Below, in pieces: positions 6,460-11,526 of a stretch of 11,526 bases of DNA. The notes beneath the pieces are model-generated. The model was not told the origin of the DNA. It saw only the letters and a program-made list of their open reading frames with translations, and did no database searches. The stretch comes from an uncultured Christensenella sp. (GTDB lineage: Bacteria > Bacillota > Clostridia > Christensenellales > Borkfalkiaceae). Location: contig CAJUEV010000024.1 in the NCBI GenBank assembly GCA_910585785.1, forward strand, positions 1-11,526, read 5' to 3'. Numbering within the stretch: the stretch's first letter is position 1; every line of letters begins with the position of its first letter. Made by a program: the position numbers and the translations under genes.

Positions 6460-7644
6460 ATGGATATCGAAAAATTAAAAACCGACGCTGAAAACGGCAA
6501 CGCGGACGCACAGTGTGCGTTAGGTAAAATCTTATTGCGTATCGATTACGATGGTACGGAGACAGACGAAAACGCAGACGAAGGCGTCAAACTGCTTAAA
6601 AGCGCGGCAAAGCAAGGCAATGCGGAAGCCGAGTTTAATTTGGGGTTGTGCTATCTTTACGGGCGCGGAATTGACAAAGATAAAACGGAAGCCTTCAAGC
6701 ATACCCTATCCGCCGCAAAAAACAATTATGCTCGTGCGCAAAACAATATAGGCACTTTTTACGAACACGGAATAGGCGTTGAAAAAGACGAAAACGCCGC
6801 CTTCGAGTGGTATAAAAAATCGGCGGACCAAGGCAATGCTATCGGACAACTTAACGTGGGCGATTGCTATAAAAAAGGAATCGCCGTAAAACAAGATTTT
6901 GCGGAAGCTCTCAAATGGATGAAGCTGTCCGCCGAGCAAGGAAACGCCGACGCTATGTTTGGTATCGGCACTTTTTACGAATACGGCTACGGCGTCAGAC
7001 GCGACGCGAAAGAGTCGTTCGTTTGGTATAAAAAAGCCGCCGAAAAAAATCACGGCAAAGCGATGTGTTACGTCGGGTATTGTTATCAATACGGCGACGG
7101 TGTAGAGTGCAATCTTGAAGAAGCCGTTAAATGGTATCAGGCTTCTATGGAACAAAAATATTTTCAGGCTTTCACCAATATGGGATATTGCTATCAGTAC
7201 GGTGAAGGCGTGGAAAAGAATATGAATGCGGCAATTATGATGTATCGTGCGGGCGCCCAACTCGGCAGTACCGACGCCCTTTATAATCTCGGCATCTGCT
7301 ACTCTTACGGTTACGGCGTTAAGCAAAACGACGAAGAAGCCGCAAAATATTTTCTTGCCGGAGCAAACGCGGGCAGCGATAGATGCCAATTCAGAATAGG
7401 CGTTTGTTACGCTTGCGGCGAAGGCGTTGAGGAAGATACCGACAAAGCTATCGAATATCTGACTCGTGCCGCAGAACAAGGCAACGACGACGCAATGTAT
7501 TCGCTAGGCGAACTTTACGAAAACGGTATGGGCGTCGAAGAAGACATTGACGAAGCCGTAAAATACTATAAAGTCGCCGCCGCGAAAGGCAACGACGACG
7601 CGATAAAGAAATTGAAAAAAAGAAAATTCAAAAGATATATGTAA
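6460..7644 (+). CDS. Cytosolic Sel1-repeat (SLR) protein
   Basis: The 394-aa protein is almost wholly Sel1-like repeats of about 36 residues, roughly ten in a row from residue 8 to 385. Each carries the pattern A-x-(Y/L)-x-LG-x-x-Y-x-x-G-x-GV followed by A-x-x-W/Y-x-x-A-A-x-x-G, for example IGTFYEHGIGVEKDENAAF and MGYCYQYGEGVEKNMNAA. Such solenoids bind other proteins and act as scaffolds. There is no signal peptide or lipobox, so unlike many bacterial Sel1 proteins it stays inside the cell. The end is basic (KKLKKRKFKRYM). It follows the Xre gene and is near the 541-aa protein, whose N-terminus also looks Sel1/TPR-like. A role as an adaptor for that system is inferred from position only. Confidence 0.92.
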   Translation: MDIEKLKTDAENGNADAQCALGKILLRIDYDGTETDENADEGVKLLKSAAKQGNAEAEFNLGLCYLYGRGIDKDKTEAFKHTLSAAKNNYARAQNNIGTFYEHGIGVEKDENAAFEWYKKSADQGNAIGQLNVGDCYKKGIAVKQDFAEALKWMKLSAEQGNADAMFGIGTFYEYGYGVRRDAKESFVWYKKAAEKNHGKAMCYVGYCYQYGDGVECNLEEAVKWYQASMEQKYFQAFTNMGYCYQYGEGVEKNMNAAIMMYRAGAQLGSTDALYNLGICYSYGYGVKQNDEEAAKYFLAGANAGSDRCQFRIGVCYACGEGVEEDTDKAIEYLTRAAEQGNDDAMYSLGELYENGMGVEEDIDEAVKYYKVAAAKGNDDAIKKLKKRKFKRYM

Positions 7645-7655
7645 GCCGAATTAAA

Positions 7656-7694
7656 GGCACATAGCGCACACATCTGCCTGTGCCCATTTTTTTT
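7656..7694 (+). terminator. Terminator of the Sel1 gene
   Basis: GGCACA (7656-7661) pairs with TGTGCC (7679-7684), and a run of eight T follows (7687-7694), starting 12 bases after the stop codon. The loop is long (17 bases) and an alternative shorter stem GCACA/TGTGC is possible. The T run makes termination likely. Confidence 0.7.
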
Positions 7695-7725
7695 CGGACG
7701 TTATTGCCCTAATCGCAACTATCAG

Positions 7726-7762
7726 AATAAAGCCGCAATACGTATCGCGGCTTTATTTTTGA
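7726..7762. terminator. Second terminator hairpin downstream of the Sel1 gene
   Basis: AATAAAGCCGC (7726-7736) pairs perfectly with GCGGCTTTATT (7747-7757) around a 10-base loop that itself contains ATACGTAT. A T run follows. It insulates the next operon from read-through. Confidence 0.85.
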
Positions 7763-7848
7763 ATTGTTTAAATGTAAACAAAGAGCCGTGAAACCGTAAT
7801 GGAATCTCTGTTTTTTGTTGTTATACTTGAACTGCGACCGCTTATTAC

Positions 7849-7894
7849 TTGAAAACCCGTTAATTTGCGCTATAATTAATAAATACCGAAGGAG
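7849..7894 (+). promoter_or_regulatory. Promoter and ribosome binding site of the NTase-DJ1-GNAT operon
   Basis: TTGAAA (7849-7854), a 16-base spacer and TATAAT (7871-7876) form the promoter. AAGGAG (7889-7894) lies 5 bases before the ATG at 7900. An in-frame GTG at 7894 overlaps this ribosome binding site and is therefore not the start. Confidence 0.75.
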
Positions 7895-7899
7895 TGATT

Positions 7900-8559
7900 A
7901 TGATTGATATAAAAACTTGGGTAAAGATATTTACGGAAAAAGTTGAACAAACCTTTGCTAATCGTGCGTGGTTTATCGGCTTGCAAGGCAGTTACGGCAG
8001 AGGCGAGGCAACCGCTGAAAGCGATATTGACGCAGTTGTTATTCTCGACGAGTTGAAAATTAACGACCTAAAAACATACAGGGATATGCTTGATACACTG
8101 CCGGACAGAGAACTTATTTGCGGTTTTATATCGGGCAAAAACGAACTTCTGAATTGGGAAACGAGCGACTTGTTTCAATTCTATTACGACACTACGCCCA
8201 TTAAAGGGACGCTCGACTTGCTGCTTGAAAAAATAGATAAGCAAGCCGTAAAACGCGCAATACGAATAGGCGCGTGCAACATATACCACGCTTGCGTGCA
8301 TAACTTTGTTCACGAAAAAAGCGACGATATGCTGCGCTCACTGTATAAGTCGGCTGTATTCGTTATTCAAGCGGTATGGTTTTACGAAACGGGCAAATAC
8401 ATAAAATCGAAAATCGAATTGCAAAACGCAATCAATCCGCCGTCCGCCGTGCTTACGACGGCGCTGAACTTAAAAAACGGCGCCGACGTGCAATTTGAAG
8501 AAATGTCGGAGCTTTTAATAAATTGGGCGAAAGCGTGTATCGGAGGTTATAACGAATGA
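7900..8559 (+). CDS. Nucleotidyltransferase-fold protein (aminoglycoside-NTase-like)
   Basis: The 219-aa product has the polymerase-beta-type NTase signature: G30-S31-Y-G-R-G followed by D42-x-D44 in SDIDAVVILD, the metal-binding pair. A helical C-terminal half (about 115-215) follows, as in kanamycin or streptomycin nucleotidyltransferases and in uncharacterised relatives. It may adenylylate a small molecule or another target, but no specific drug class can be read from the sequence. I chose ATG 7900 over the upstream GTG because AAGGAG is correctly spaced for it. Its TGA overlaps the ATG of the DJ-1 gene (ATGA at 8556-8559), so both are coupled in one operon. Confidence 0.85.
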   Translation: MIDIKTWVKIFTEKVEQTFANRAWFIGLQGSYGRGEATAESDIDAVVILDELKINDLKTYRDMLDTLPDRELICGFISGKNELLNWETSDLFQFYYDTTPIKGTLDLLLEKIDKQAVKRAIRIGACNIYHACVHNFVHEKSDDMLRSLYKSAVFVIQAVWFYETGKYIKSKIELQNAINPPSAVLTTALNLKNGADVQFEEMSELLINWAKACIGGYNE

Positions 8560-9146
8560 AAAAAATTCTATACGTTGTTTTGGAACAATGGGCGGATTGG
8601 GAACTTGCCTATATCTCGTCGGCAGTCAATATGCTCGGCGGCGGAAATTTTGAAAATAAAACGGCGTCGCTTACAAAAGATGCCGTTACTTCTATCGGCG
8701 GAGTCAAGTGCTTGCCTGATTACGATTTGCAAAGCGTTCCGTCAGACTATGACGCTTTAATTCTTATAGGCGGTATGTCTTGGCATAACGAAAACGCTAT
8801 GCAAATTAAACCGCTTATAGACGACTGCATAAAGAACGGTAAAATTTTAGGCGCGATTTGCGACGCTTGCAGGTTTTTAGGCTCTGTCGGTGCACTAAAT
8901 AACGCAGAGCATACGGCAAACGATTTGAACGAATTAAAACAATACACCGCTTATACCAACAAGCAAGGCTTTATTCATAGGCAAGCCGTTTCCGACAATA
9001 ATGTTATTACGGCAAATGGAACGGCAGCACTTGAATTTGCACGGGAAGTTTTACGGGCTTTATCCGTTGCAAGCGAAGAACAAATCAAAGGTTGGTACGA
9101 CTTTCACAAACTCGGTTTCTATAACGCCCCTATGCCGAAAATGTAG
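8556..9146 (+). CDS. DJ-1/PfpI-family protein (type 1 glutamine amidotransferase-like)
   Basis: The 196-aa protein has the DJ-1/PfpI fold. E16 in ADWELAYI fits the conserved glutamate that tunes the nucleophile, YDALILIGGMSW is at 65-76, and the nucleophile elbow GAICDACRFLG places the probable catalytic Cys at 102. TANGTAALEFAREVL near 152-166 is the typical C-terminal strand-helix. Relatives act as chaperones, glyoxalases or deglycases or have no known activity; this subgroup is often simply called DJ-1/PfpI or YdeA-like. GGAGG at 8542-8546 and the ATGA overlap fix the start. A decayed copy of its first 22 codons lies at 1146-1225, so the genome has carried at least one more copy. Confidence 0.92.
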   Translation: MKKILYVVLEQWADWELAYISSAVNMLGGGNFENKTASLTKDAVTSIGGVKCLPDYDLQSVPSDYDALILIGGMSWHNENAMQIKPLIDDCIKNGKILGAICDACRFLGSVGALNNAEHTANDLNELKQYTAYTNKQGFIHRQAVSDNNVITANGTAALEFAREVLRALSVASEEQIKGWYDFHKLGFYNAPMPKM

Positions 9147-9161
9147 CGGAGATTATAATTT

Positions 9162-9620
9162 ATGACGATAGAACTTATAAAGGAAAACGAAATACAAGAA
9201 ACTTGCGATATGGTAGCTCGCGCGTGTAAAAATTCGGTATTTGCCGAGTTTTATCCGAGGCTGTCGAAATACTTTTCGATTTCGTATGACGAAATAAAAC
9301 AAAAAGCCGAATGCGGGCACTTTTACGTTGTCAAAGAAAACGGCAAAATTATCGGGTGCGGTTGTATCGGCGCGTATTGGGATAGTTTGACGGAAAGTTG
9401 GATAAACACTATTTTCGTCGAGCCATCCTATCAACGTAAAGGAATAGGCAAAAAAATCATAGAACATTTGGAAAACGACGAATATGCCAAAAGAGCAAGC
9501 CGAATTGAAATTCATTCGGCAATATCGGCTATACCGTTTTATCGCAAATTAGGTTACGAACATAAAAACGGAGATTTGTCCTACCGCGACGGAATGTTCG
9601 ACCTTGAGAAATTCATTTGA
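9162..9620 (+). CDS. GNAT-family N-acetyltransferase
   Basis: This 152-aa protein is a single GNAT domain. Motif A is V86-x-P-S-Y-Q91-R-K-G-I-G96, which binds the pyrophosphate of acetyl-CoA, and motif B is IPFYRKLGY (about 124-132). The strand FYVVKENGKIIGCGCIG (about 54-70) is the usual beta2-beta3 pair. The acceptor is unknown. It begins 15 bases after the DJ-1 stop with a CGGAG ribosome binding site and is the last gene of the operon. Together with an NTase it gives the operon the look of a small-molecule modification unit, which is inference. Confidence 0.93.
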   Translation: MTIELIKENEIQETCDMVARACKNSVFAEFYPRLSKYFSISYDEIKQKAECGHFYVVKENGKIIGCGCIGAYWDSLTESWINTIFVEPSYQRKGIGKKIIEHLENDEYAKRASRIEIHSAISAIPFYRKLGYEHKNGDLSYRDGMFDLEKFI

Positions 9621-9668
9621 CAAATAATTTTGAAACGTCTGCTCGCCACGAAACAGAAAGACGTTAAA

Positions 9669-9765
9669 ATGCCTTATATAAAAATCGAAAGCGGAAAACC
9701 GGTAAAAAACATTGATTTTAAGGCGTATAGCCGAAGTTTCTGCGTAAATTATTAATTTTTTACGG
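9669..9765 (+). pseudogene. Decayed 5' half of a 4-oxalocrotonate tautomerase gene
   Basis: The plus strand starts ATG CCT TAT ATA AAA ATC GAA AGC GG, encoding MPYIKIESGK, identical in protein to the start of the intact tautomerase at 2187-1987. After a short internal deletion the DNA still follows the intact gene (TTGATTTTAAGGCGTATAGC, then CGAAGTTTCTGCGTAAATTA against CGAAGTCTCTGCGGAAATTA). The frame is lost and a stop falls at 9753-9755 after 28 codons. Similarity fades past about 9765 and the second half is gone. The catalytic proline remains but no folded enzyme is possible. Confidence 0.8.
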
Positions 9766-9829
9766 ACGAACTTGGCTACTTGCAGACTATCGAAATACGG
9801 CGTGTTTCCATATTTCACTATATTAAACA

Positions 9830-9861
9830 GATTGTATCGCCTTCGTTTTTATGATACAATC
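9830..9861. promoter_or_regulatory. Palindromic promoter-like element
   Basis: A perfect 9-bp inverted repeat, GATTGTATC (9830-9838) and GATACAATC (9853-9861), is spaced so that TTGTAT-17-TACAAT reads as a -35/-10 pair on both strands. No gene starts nearby on either strand. It could be a bidirectional promoter, an operator or a hairpin; no T run follows it, so a terminator is less likely. Confidence 0.4.
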
Positions 9862-9893
9862 ATTCATATATAAACAGTGATTATGTGCAGTTT

Positions 9894-9926
9894 AAAAGCT
9901 CCCGAACAAAATGTTCGAGAGCTTTT
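9894..9926. terminator. Strong hairpin, likely bidirectional terminator
   Basis: AAAAGCTC (9894-9901) pairs with GAGCTTTT (9919-9926) and CGAACA (9903-9908) with TGTTCG (9912-9917), separated by one C/A mismatch and closed by a 3-base loop. T4 ends the stem on the plus strand, and the minus strand also ends in T4. It lies about 30 bases after the palindromic promoter-like element. Confidence 0.6.
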
Positions 9927-10060
9927 GCCATACTTGAAAGCGCAACTCTTAAAAATCAGTTTTAAAATTACATATGGAGCACACCATTAACTTTCGTTGT
10001 CTTTTTTATATCAAATTCAAATCCGCATACGCTGAATAAAAGTTGTTTATAAAAAAATTA

Positions 10061-10741
10061 TTACCGTTCAGGCATTTTAAATTCTTTAAGCGCCTTATTC
10101 AAAAAATCGTTGAAAGGCTTCATAGCCTTAAAAATTTCAACCGACTTTTGCAAAAACGCCTCGTCGCAAACTTCTTCATCCGATAAAAAATACTCTAAAT
10201 ACCACGATTTGTATTTTAGGTATTCCGCTTGCGGATGCTCTTTATCATATCCCGCGGGAACGTTTTTTAACGCCGTGCCCTTTACGGTAAAATATTTATT
10301 AAACTCTTGCGCGGAAAATATATCGTTCCACTCGTCGGGATGCGCCGCTATATAATCGCGCACCATTCCGGTTGCGCTTGAAAACATATCCGCAAACAAT
10401 CCGCCGCCGAGAAAAGTGCCTCCGTCAGGCTTTATCATTACGTAATACCCGACGGGAACGGGCAGTTTACCCATTGACGAAATATGCGCCCTGAACGACG
10501 GATTATATGGCGATTTGTCGTGACTGAATCTTGTGTCGCGCACAAGTTTAAAGGTGAGTTCCTTAGGAATATTGTGCAATACGCTTTGGTCAAACGTGCC
10601 GATGCCGTAAATAAGCCGCTGCACAAGTTCTTCAAACTGCGCGGTCGCCTCTTTGTTTTCTTTTTTGTGGGCGTGGTACCATTCGCGGTTGTTGTTTGCG
10701 GAAAGTTCCGCAAGATAATCAAGTAAAATTCGGTTGTTCAT
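10061..10741 (-). CDS. DUF2461 family protein (TIGR02453)
   Basis: This 226-aa protein has the length and landmarks of the DUF2461 family: LxxLxxNNNREWYHAHK near the start (residues 9-26), FKLVRDTRFSHDKSPYNPSF in the middle (about 64-83), and GYYVMIKPDGGTFLGGGLF (about 98-116). The family is widespread and its biochemical role is not established to my knowledge. No signal peptide is seen. It begins 23 bases after the TetR stop and reads in the same direction, so it is probably controlled by that regulator. Its ribosome binding site (AGTAGAG) is weak. Confidence 0.93.
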   Translation of the reverse strand: MNNRILLDYLAELSANNNREWYHAHKKENKEATAQFEELVQRLIYGIGTFDQSVLHNIPKELTFKLVRDTRFSHDKSPYNPSFRAHISSMGKLPVPVGYYVMIKPDGGTFLGGGLFADMFSSATGMVRDYIAAHPDEWNDIFSAQEFNKYFTVKGTALKNVPAGYDKEHPQAEYLKYKSWYLEYFLSDEEVCDEAFLQKSVEIFKAMKPFNDFLNKALKEFKMPER

Positions 10742-10764
10742 TTTCTCTACTTATATTTGAATTT

Positions 10765-11319
10765 TTATTTTTGCGCTTTGACAAAAGCGTCGTACGCTTT
10801 TTTAAGAACAGACGCGCTTTCCTCGTCAGAAATATTTGCGCCGCCCGTCGCAATCATAGTGGCAACCCCGTGAGTAAACACAATAAGCATTATGTAAACT
10901 TCTTTTATTTTTTCTTCCGACAACAATAACTTTTCCGCAAGTTGCCTTGTCGCCCGTTTATCCCCCATCCATTCGTAAATGTCGTCAAAACTGTTCAACC
11001 CGTTAAGTTTTTGCAAAAATAATAATTTGAATAAATTTGTTTCGTACTTTGCAAAAGCCACGTTTGCCCTTGCCATACTTTCCAACACGCAATCTTTATC
11101 TACGCGCGAATAAATAAATCCGTTATAAAATTGCATAGCCGCGCCGACAACCGCCTCTTTTAACCCCTCCATATTGTTGAAATAACTGTATACAGGCTGT
11201 ACCGAGCACCCCATTTCATCCGCGATATTTTTTACGACTACTTGCTCGTACCCTTTTTCCCTTGCCAGCTTAAAAGCGACGTCCAAAATCATTTCTTTTG
11301 TTATGCGTTGTTTAGGCAT
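10765..11319 (-). CDS. TetR/AcrR-family transcriptional regulator
   Basis: The 184-aa protein has a TetR N-terminal helix-turn-helix at about residues 6-50 (ITKEMILDVAFKLAREKGYE, then VKNIADEMGCSVQPVYSYF). A helical ligand-binding half follows, of the short class that resembles TetR_C_33 or WHG-type members. AGGTAGGA (11324-11331) precedes the ATG. A perfect inverted repeat lies exactly within its own promoter, which points to autorepression. The co-transcribed DUF2461 gene is the only other visible target. The inducer is unknown. Confidence 0.93.
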   Translation of the reverse strand: MPKQRITKEMILDVAFKLAREKGYEQVVVKNIADEMGCSVQPVYSYFNNMEGLKEAVVGAAMQFYNGFIYSRVDKDCVLESMARANVAFAKYETNLFKLLFLQKLNGLNSFDDIYEWMGDKRATRQLAEKLLLSEEKIKEVYIMLIVFTHGVATMIATGGANISDEESASVLKKAYDAFVKAQK

Positions 11320-11333
11320 TACATCCTACCTTT

Positions 11334-11363
11334 AAAATATAAATAACATTTATATTTTGTCAA
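11334..11363 (-). promoter_or_regulatory. tetR promoter with embedded operator palindrome
   Basis: On the minus strand TTGACA (11358-11363), a 16-base spacer and TATATT (11336-11341) form the promoter. A perfect inverted repeat fills the spacer: arms of 11 bp (11334-11344 and 11348-11358) around the 3-base centre GTT, reading AAATATAAAT-GTT-ATTTATATTT in its core. Its position between and across the -35 and -10 is classic for a TetR repressor that blocks its own transcription. Confidence 0.75.
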
Positions 11364-11442
11364 TCTAATTTTATTTTTACTTTCTTATGCTTTAATTTAG
11401 GCATATGCGGGGGGCAAATTTAAATTGTGCTGATTTTCAAGC

Positions 11443-11474
11443 AAAAAAGCGCGGGCGGCAAAAGCCGTCCGCGC
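11443..11474 (-). terminator. GC-rich terminator of a leftward gene beyond the right edge
   Basis: GCGCGGGCGGC (11449-11459) and GCCGTCCGCGC (11464-11474) form an 11-bp stem with one G/T pair and a 4-base loop. On the minus strand it is followed by six T (11448-11443), a textbook intrinsic terminator. It implies a minus-strand gene or RNA entering from the right. The last 50 bases are G-rich on the plus strand and I see no recognisable gene in them. Confidence 0.75.
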
Positions 11475-11526
11475 CCAAAGGGGTAGGTGAACAAACGCTG
11501 AGGCAAGGGGGTTTGGGACTTGCGCA

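Larger units (their letters stand above)
9621..10060. other. 440-base gap without an intact gene
   Basis: Between the GNAT stop and the end of the DUF2461 gene there is a tautomerase relic (9669-9765), a palindromic promoter-like element (9830-9861) and a hairpin (9894-9926), each listed separately. AACGTCT (9634-9640) and AGACGTT (9659-9665) form a weak inverted repeat with an 18-base loop just after the GNAT gene. The remainder (9930-10060) holds one short protein-like minus-strand frame (FSVCGFEFDIKK, around 10030-9995), too short to call. Confidence 0.7.

Noticed and set aside
6706..7479. 257-codon minus-strand open frame opposite the Sel1 gene
   Set aside because: It mirrors the regular Sel1 repeat codons; the repeated pattern and lack of start signals mark it as a shadow of the real gene.
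6460..7644. Tandem DNA repeat or CRISPR-like array
   Set aside because: The periodicity is at protein level (about 36-residue Sel1 units); the DNA of the units differs and there are no identical repeats with spacers.
7894..7899. Upstream GTG as the start of the nucleotidyltransferase
   Set aside because: The GTG overlaps the AAGGAG ribosome binding site; the ATG at 7900 is correctly spaced.
7900..8559. Naming the nucleotidyltransferase as a specific antibiotic-resistance gene
   Set aside because: Only the general NTase motif is visible; nothing in the sequence points to a given drug.
9995..10040. Short minus-strand protein-like frame (FSVCGFEFDIKK) after the DUF2461 gene
   Set aside because: It has no start codon or ribosome binding site and is too short to recognise; it may be another relic but cannot be shown.

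Overview
The window looks like chromosome of an AT-rich, low-GC Gram-positive bacterium, most likely an uncultured gut Clostridia-type Bacillota. This is an inference. It rests on strong AAGGAG-type ribosome binding sites, near-consensus TTGACA/TATAAT promoters (several with an extended TGn element), intrinsic terminators with long T runs, and protein families typical of that group (HxlR regulator, EFR1-type flavodoxin-ferredoxin, YdjI-like SPFH protein with zinc ribbons). No transposase, integrase, phage gene, rRNA, tRNA or CRISPR array was seen.

Layout. (1) 84-1225: a small cupin gene (-) diverges from an HxlR-family regulator (+), with a 39-bp two-fold-symmetric element between them. Downstream of hxlR is a dead chimeric gene remnant: the first ~22 codons of a DJ-1/PfpI gene fused to the last ~35 codons of a cupin gene, still carrying the cupin terminator. 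(2) 1229-2965 (-): a probable operon of an EFR1-type flavodoxin/ferredoxin (broken by a one-base frameshift), a 4-oxalocrotonate tautomerase-like enzyme and a metallo-beta-lactamase-fold hydrolase. (3) 3033-5662 (-): a two-gene operon encoding a 541-aa protein with two zinc ribbons and an SPFH-domain protein with a double zinc ribbon. (4) 5908-7644 (+): divergent from that operon, an Xre-type regulator with a membrane-spanning tail and a cytosolic protein of about ten Sel1 repeats. (5) 7900-9620 (+): a tight operon of a nucleotidyltransferase, a DJ-1/PfpI protein and a GNAT acetyltransferase. (6) 9621-10060: a 440-base gap with a decayed tautomerase remnant, a palindromic promoter-like element and a strong hairpin. 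(7) 10061-11319 (-): a TetR-family regulator followed by a DUF2461 protein, with an 11-bp-arm inverted repeat sitting in the tetR promoter. (8) At the right edge, a GC-rich terminator for a leftward gene outside the window.

How the genes may work together. Many products are small enzymes and regulators of the kind used against reactive electrophiles, redox stress or toxic small molecules (HxlR with an N-terminal Cys, cupin, DJ-1/PfpI, tautomerase, MBL hydrolase, flavodoxin-ferredoxin, NTase, GNAT). The SPFH/zinc-ribbon pair resembles part of the Bacillus subtilis ydjFGHI membrane-stress cluster but has no PspA-type gene beside it. Here it faces a membrane-anchored regulator and a Sel1 scaffold protein, and it is the best candidate for an undescribed system. 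The most direct observation is evolutionary: two relics, at ~1.0-1.2 kb and ~9.67 kb, are decayed copies of genes that are intact elsewhere in this same window.
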